NCBI GenBank assembly: GCA_902756345.1
Contig: CACVQR010000002.1
Location: 233,030 to 297,029, forward strand
DNA from: Fibrobacter succinogenes
GTDB taxonomy: Bacteria > Fibrobacterota > Fibrobacteria > Fibrobacterales > Fibrobacteraceae
Direction: 5' to 3'
DNA: 64,000 bases
Shown here: piece by piece, positions 60,010 through 64,000 of the stretch
Numbering within the stretch: position 1 is the first letter of the stretch
How the letters are laid out: each line of letters begins with the position of its first letter
The notes under the pieces: generated by a model
Database searches by the model: none
What the model saw: only the letters and a program-made list of their open reading frames with translations
Told to the model about the DNA's origin: nothing
Translations under genes and position numbers: made by a program

Positions 60010-60852
60010 TTGACTGGACGTAAGACAACATTACTCGGCCGTCGAATGGGCTATAACGAACTGAAGCGCAAGCAAGAGCGCGTCCGCAAGGTAAAGGATG
60101 GCGTGTCTTCGGTGTGGCATTGGTTCAAGCGCCGCGGCTGGATTTTCTCCATTATCTTGGTGGTTCTTGCAGTCCTTGCAATTCATAACCGCTTCTACTT
60201 GCAGCATTTCAATCCGCTGGAACTGCGCCACTTGCAGTATGTGGAAATCGAAGGCAACCGTATGCTTTCTTGGGAAGACGTGATGCAAGGTGCCCAGGTT
60301 GAAACGGGAATGCTCATGTCGGAACTGAATGCCGATTCTGTCGAAGCTTCGCTCATGCAGCTTCCGATGATTCTTTCGGCAAAGGTCGAAAAGAAATTCC
60401 CGTCTTCGCTCTACATCAAACTGCACGAAACTTCGCCGGTGCTTACGGTTCTTTCGGAGGGCCGCGCAACGATCTATTCCGAAAAGGGCTATCCGCTCCC
60501 GTACTCGGTGGCAACGGCAATGAGGCTCCCGGTAATGGATATGGCGGCAATGGAACACGTGAAGGCTGTAACCCAGTTCCTAGTAGAAATGCGTAAGTAC
60601 GATGCAGAACTTTATAATCGCGTGTCGCAGGTGACCTGGTCTACGGAAGATGAATGCATGAAGGTCTATTTCAGGGATGTGGGCTTTACCGCGCTCTTTA
60701 GGGATCTCAAGTCGAACAAGGACCAGTTTACGCTGTACAAGTCTCTTGAAAATGGGTTTGCAAAGGATTTACTTTGCGCAGGTGAAGTCGATATGCGCTA
60801 TTCGGGCTTTGCCTATGTAAGAAATTATGATAAGAGGTGCGTCAATGGATGA
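60010..60852 (+). CDS. ftsQ: Cell division protein FtsQ
   Basis: A 280-residue protein with a basic cytoplasmic N-terminus, a TM segment at about 37-56 (IFSIILVVLAVLAIHNRFY), then a POTRA domain (LRHLQYVEIEGNRMLSWEDVMQGAQVETGMLMSELNADSVEASL) and the FtsQ beta domain (KKFPSSLYIKLHETSPVLTV). It recruits FtsL/B and regulates septal synthesis. The start is TTG at 60010 with AGGGA upstream. It overlaps ftsA. Confidence 0.9.
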   Translation: MTGRKTTLLGRRMGYNELKRKQERVRKVKDGVSSVWHWFKRRGWIFSIILVVLAVLAIHNRFYLQHFNPLELRHLQYVEIEGNRMLSWEDVMQGAQVETGMLMSELNADSVEASLMQLPMILSAKVEKKFPSSLYIKLHETSPVLTVLSEGRATIYSEKGYPLPYSVATAMRLPVMDMAAMEHVKAVTQFLVEMRKYDAELYNRVSQVTWSTEDECMKVYFRDVGFTALFRDLKSNKDQFTLYKSLENGFAKDLLCAGEVDMRYSGFAYVRNYDKRCVNG

Positions 60853-62086
60853 CAATAAACAGGACAAAAGAAAAGACGAATACATCTTTGGCCTTGACAT
60901 TGGTGAATCGAAGATAAACCTGTTCGTGGGTGTTTCCGAAGGTGAAAACGTTCGCGTTGTGGAATGCGGCGATTTCCCGCTCAAGAATGCCGACGAGTTC
61001 GATTCTGTAGTGGAAACATTACAACAGGCTGTCCAAGTCATTGAAAATACGACTCGCGTCGATGTGCACGATGTGTACGTGGGCATTGCCGGTAAGCATG
61101 TGCGTTCCTTGGATACCCAGGGAATCGTGACGCTCCCCATGGGCGAAGTTCGTGAAGAAGACATTGACAACGTTACGAAGCAGGCGAGTACCTTGCCCGC
61201 CTCGGCCGGTGAAATCATTCATATCTTCCCGGGCGAATACAACCTCGACGACGAACCGCATATCCGTAACCCGAAGGGCCGTTCGGGCCGTCGCTTGGGC
61301 GTCGATGTCCAAGTGGTGACCGTGAAGCAGAATGCCTTGCAGAATCTGGCCAAGTGCGTGAACCGCGCAGGCCTCAATGTGGCAGGCTTTGTGCTGGAAC
61401 CCTTGGCGGCAGCAAGTGCCGTGCTTACCAATGACGAACGCGAATTGGGTGTTGCCCTCGTCGACATTGGCGCCGGTACGGCAGACATCGCCGTGTTCGT
61501 GAATGAATCCGTTCGCTTCACCTTCTCTTACGAATATGCCGGCAACTCGATTACGAGCGATATCAGCCGTTGCCTCAACGTGCCTATCGCTCTTTCGAAG
61601 GCCGAAGAAATCAAGAAAAAGTTTGGAACTTGCGTCATCAGCAACTTGATCGAAGACGATACCTTCCCGGTTCCGGCCGTGGGTAACCGTGGCGATGTCT
61701 CTTGCTCCCGCAAGCTTCTTGCCGAAATTATCACGGCGCGCGTAGGCGAAATCTTCTGCAAGCTCAATGAACAGCTCAAGGTTCACCAGCTCGATTCCAT
61801 TATCAATGGCGGTATCGTGCTTACGGGCGGTTGCTGCGCATTGGAAGGCATCGAAGATGTCGCATGCAAGGTGTTTGGAAAGCCGGTTCGTGTTGGCCGC
61901 CCCAAGGGCATGAGCGGTATTCAGGAAGCCTACCAGAATCCGTCTTACGCAACGGGTATTGGCCTCTTGTATTATGCGAACAAGCAGCACCGCGAAAAGA
62001 AAAATCGTGAAACGGGAACGCAGATCGCGGTTTCCATGAAGAAAGGATTCCAGCGTGTTCTCGAAATCATCAGGACTTATTTATAA
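60845..62086 (+). CDS. ftsA: Cell division protein FtsA
   Basis: A 413-residue actin-like ATPase from the ATG at 60845 (AGAGG upstream; an ATG at 60827 lacks a ribosome site). Phosphate-binding FGLDIGESKINLFVG and the second motif ALVDIGAGTADIAVF, adenosine-motif region NGGIVLTGGCCALEGI. The C-terminal Lys/Arg-rich amphipathic helix (KKGFQRVLEIIRTYL) is the membrane-targeting sequence that tethers FtsZ. Translationally coupled to ftsQ by overlap. Confidence 0.95.
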   Translation: MDDNKQDKRKDEYIFGLDIGESKINLFVGVSEGENVRVVECGDFPLKNADEFDSVVETLQQAVQVIENTTRVDVHDVYVGIAGKHVRSLDTQGIVTLPMGEVREEDIDNVTKQASTLPASAGEIIHIFPGEYNLDDEPHIRNPKGRSGRRLGVDVQVVTVKQNALQNLAKCVNRAGLNVAGFVLEPLAAASAVLTNDERELGVALVDIGAGTADIAVFVNESVRFTFSYEYAGNSITSDISRCLNVPIALSKAEEIKKKFGTCVISNLIEDDTFPVPAVGNRGDVSCSRKLLAEIITARVGEIFCKLNEQLKVHQLDSIINGGIVLTGGCCALEGIEDVACKVFGKPVRVGRPKGMSGIQEAYQNPSYATGIGLLYYANKQHREKKNRETGTQIAVSMKKGFQRVLEIIRTYL

Positions 62087-62120
62087 CAACATCAACACTC
62101 AACATCAGGGAGATAAAAAC

Positions 62121-63716
62121 ATGAGTGAAATCGATAACTTCAACTTCGAGGTAAAGTCTCGCGTAATGGGCGAGGAACCATCCTTCAACAACGCCAAGGT
62201 CAAGGTGTTCGGCGTCGGCGGAGCCGGCGGCAATACTGTGAACCGCATGAAGCGTATGAATATTGAAGGTGTGGAATACTATTCCATCAATACCGATGCA
62301 ATGGCGCTTGATTTGAGCCTCGCTGACCACAAGATTCTGATTGGCGAAAAGACCACCAGAAACTTGGGTGCCGGCATGGACCCCGAAGTCGGTCGCAAGG
62401 CTGCTGAAGAAAACTTGGACGATATCAAGGAAGCCATGAAGGGCGCTGACATGGTGTTCGTGACTGCCGGTATGGGCGGTGGTACGGGTACAGGGGCTGC
62501 TCCGGTGGTGGCAAACATTGCCCGCGAACTCGGCATTCTCACGGTTGCCGTGGTTACCAAGCCGTTCCGCTTCGAAGGTAACGCTCGTTCCACTATTGCA
62601 CAGGAAGGTATCAACGCCCTCCGTGCCGCTGTTGACACCATCATCGTTGTCGAAAATAAGAAACTTTTGACTCTTCTCCAGGCCTCCAACCAAAAGGCCA
62701 CTATGGATGAAGCCTTCAAGATGGCTGACGAAATCCTTGGCAACGCAGTGCAGAGCATTTGTGGCATCATGTTCCATCACGGCCTCGTGCATGTTGACTT
62801 TGCCGATATCCGTAAGGTCATGCTCAAGGGTGGCTCGGCTCTCATGGGTACCGGTTATGCTCAGGGCGAAAACCGCGGTATCATGGCTGCTGATATGGCA
62901 CTTGCCTCTCCGCTTCTCGAAGACATCAATATCGAGGGCGCTTCGGGCGTGCTCGTGAATGTTGCCCACGGCGAAAACTACTCCTTGCTTGAACATAGCG
63001 ATGCTATGGATCACATTTACGAAAAGGTCGGCGAAGCAGGTAACCCGAACATCATTATCGGCGATATCACTGACCCGGCTCTCGGTGACAAGGTTTGCAT
63101 TACCATTATCGCTACTGGTTGCGGTGGCACGGCCGTCAATCAGCCTAAGGTCAATACCACTTCTGCTGGTTTTGGCTTTGGCAACTTCACCGTTCCGCAG
63201 CAGACCATTCAGCAGTCTGCTCCGGTTCAGCAGGTTCCTGCCGCTCCGGCTGGCATCCAGCAGGCTACTCCGCGTCCGACCGGTTTCAACGTGTTCGATT
63301 TCCAGACCGTTAAGCCCGAAGCTCCGGCAATGACCTCTTCTCTTCCGTCTCTGACCGAAACGTCCGTGATGCGTTCTGTGAATGCTGCCATGTTCAGCTC
63401 TCCGGAATTCAACGCTGCTGCTCCGGCCGAAGAAGAAGTGGTGTCCCAGGGCTCCGAAACTTCTGAAATGTCTGCTGTTGCCGAAGAAGACCGCATGAAC
63501 GGTGGTGTTCCGGCTTACGAAGCTCCGTCTTACGAAACTCAGTACGACATGCCTGCTTACGCTCGCAATGCAGCCAATGGCGCTACCGTGACCATGGAAC
63601 GCCCGGCTGCTACGCGTCAGGAAGTTGTTGAAGAACCGGCTCCTGCCACTCCGGCAACGATCGACTTCAGCCTGCCTGCCTACCTGCGCAACAGAATGAA
63701 CACGAACAACTTCTAA
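62121..63716 (+). CDS. ftsZ: Cell division GTPase FtsZ with long C-terminal linker
   Basis: A 531-residue tubulin-like GTPase; AGGGAG precedes the ATG at 62121. GTP-binding KVFGVGGAGGNTVNRM, T4 loop GGGTGTG (119-125) and the T7-type loop with N-V-D-F-A-D-I (DFADIRKVM). The GTPase body ends near residue 330. A Pro/Gln/Ala/Glu-rich linker of about 180 residues then leads to the conserved terminal peptide IDFSLPAYLRNRM, which binds FtsA. The linker is much longer than in E. coli. Last gene of the cluster, followed by several hairpins. Confidence 0.97.
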   Translation: MSEIDNFNFEVKSRVMGEEPSFNNAKVKVFGVGGAGGNTVNRMKRMNIEGVEYYSINTDAMALDLSLADHKILIGEKTTRNLGAGMDPEVGRKAAEENLDDIKEAMKGADMVFVTAGMGGGTGTGAAPVVANIARELGILTVAVVTKPFRFEGNARSTIAQEGINALRAAVDTIIVVENKKLLTLLQASNQKATMDEAFKMADEILGNAVQSICGIMFHHGLVHVDFADIRKVMLKGGSALMGTGYAQGENRGIMAADMALASPLLEDINIEGASGVLVNVAHGENYSLLEHSDAMDHIYEKVGEAGNPNIIIGDITDPALGDKVCITIIATGCGGTAVNQPKVNTTSAGFGFGNFTVPQQTIQQSAPVQQVPAAPAGIQQATPRPTGFNVFDFQTVKPEAPAMTSSLPSLTETSVMRSVNAAMFSSPEFNAAAPAEEEVVSQGSETSEMSAVAEEDRMNGGVPAYEAPSYETQYDMPAYARNAANGATVTMERPAATRQEVVEEPAPATPATIDFSLPAYLRNRMNTNNF

Positions 63717-63882
63717 TGAGTCTTGCTGAAAGAATCAGCAAGGTCTGTTCCGCGGCGAAAGCCCCGGTGGGTTTTGCTGAATTCCCCAAGAATTAAACAC
63801 ACACACAACGAGTGCGCGGGTGCGCACTCACCACAACACAAAAGGGTCACCTGGGTCTCCCTGCCTGGGTGATCCTTATTAT
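63717..63882 (+). other. Three hairpins after ftsZ
   Basis: CTTGCTGA-aagaa-TCAGCAAG (63723-63743), GAGTGCGC-gggt-GCGCACTC (63810-63829) and AAGGGTCACC/GGGTGATCCTT (63842-63877). None is followed by a good T run. They probably act together as the 3' end of the division operon. A CA repeat lies at 63799-63807. No gene is seen in this stretch. Confidence 0.5.
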
Positions 63883-63972
63883 GTCCGCTCGGCTCTATAG
63901 TATTCATGAAAATGTGATATCGCCTCGCTCTCGCCTTCACGACCAACTTACGTTTGGTCGTTCCGGCTCACG
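63883..63972 (-). repeat. AGAGCCGAACGG element, copy d
   Basis: Minus orientation. GTCCGCTCGGCTCTATAG, then ATGAAAATGTGATATCGCCTCGCTCTCGCC, a CGACCAA/TTGGTCG hairpin and GGCTCACG. Same plan as copies a to c. Confidence 0.75.
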
Positions 63973-64000
63973 TAATCTATATATACCGCAATGCTCTATA

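Overview
The window looks like a chromosomal segment of a Fibrobacter-type bacterium (phylum Fibrobacterota). The evidence is a Gram-negative envelope gene set, secreted proteins with poly-Ser linkers and a C-terminal sorting-type domain, a PorV/PorQ-like barrel, a SecD-SecF fusion, and strongly biased codon use that leaves many long meaningless open frames on the antisense strand. Promoters repeatedly read TTGAcA-17-TATATT. Family assignments come from reading motifs; no database search was possible.

Layout. 1-3.3 kb: a truncated Ser-rich lipoprotein gene diverges from an HMGL-type aldolase gene; a hairpin-rich spacer and an outer-membrane barrel gene follow. 3.3-4.5 kb: ribosomal operon rpsF-rpsR-rplI. 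4.5-7.8 kb: DnaQ-like exonuclease, DUF374 acyltransferase, tRNA-Cys, a repeat-dense spacer, an AT-hook protein and an AlkD-like protein. 7.9-11.2 kb: a glucan pair (GH77 malQ, GH13). 11.5-20.5 kb: secDF, a CorA transporter and a double-length UvrA. 20.6-34.7 kb: FGE-like, membrane, YchF, MATE, TolB-like lipoprotein, barrel, XerC/D, PorV-like, STAS, degenerate M23, lipoprotein and Nudix genes. 34.9-42.0 kb: the translation operon rimP-nusA-infB-rbfA-truB-ribF. 42.1-49.6 kb: lineage-specific surface and lipoprotein genes, the last two visibly richer in A+T. 49.7-63.7 kb: the division and cell-wall cluster mraZ-rsmH-ftsL-ftsI-murE-murF-ftsW-murG-murC-ftsQ-ftsA-ftsZ, which lacks mraY, murD, murB and ddl.

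The most unusual signal is between genes. At least eight intergenic arrays are built from 7-bp units, usually as two inverted arms. The sequence of the unit differs between loci, but most units have the form stop codon plus four bases (TAGGAAG, TAGAACT, TAATGTG, TAATTCG). Because 7 is not a multiple of 3, consecutive units place stops in all three frames. At five gene ends the native stop codon is itself the stop of a unit. In the malQ-GH13 gap the array runs exactly from the stop codon of one gene to the ATG of the next. A related stop-free array, joined to a second repeat, sits in frame inside truB and adds about 45 residues. Two other dispersed hairpin families also occupy spacers. One ends in AGAGCCGAACGG (four copies) and supplies the last codons and stop of the AT-hook gene. 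The other carries a terminator-like hairpin (two copies).

Regulation visible in the sequence includes a pair of identical ACGCA-N5-TGCGT palindromes between the first two genes and TGGTA repeats 10 bp apart at the mraZ promoter. A TAGTGAAC-N4-GTTCACTA palindrome upstream of mraZ is half-shared with the uvrA promoter. Several genes have a TATATT box only 6-7 nt before the ATG, suggesting leaderless mRNAs.
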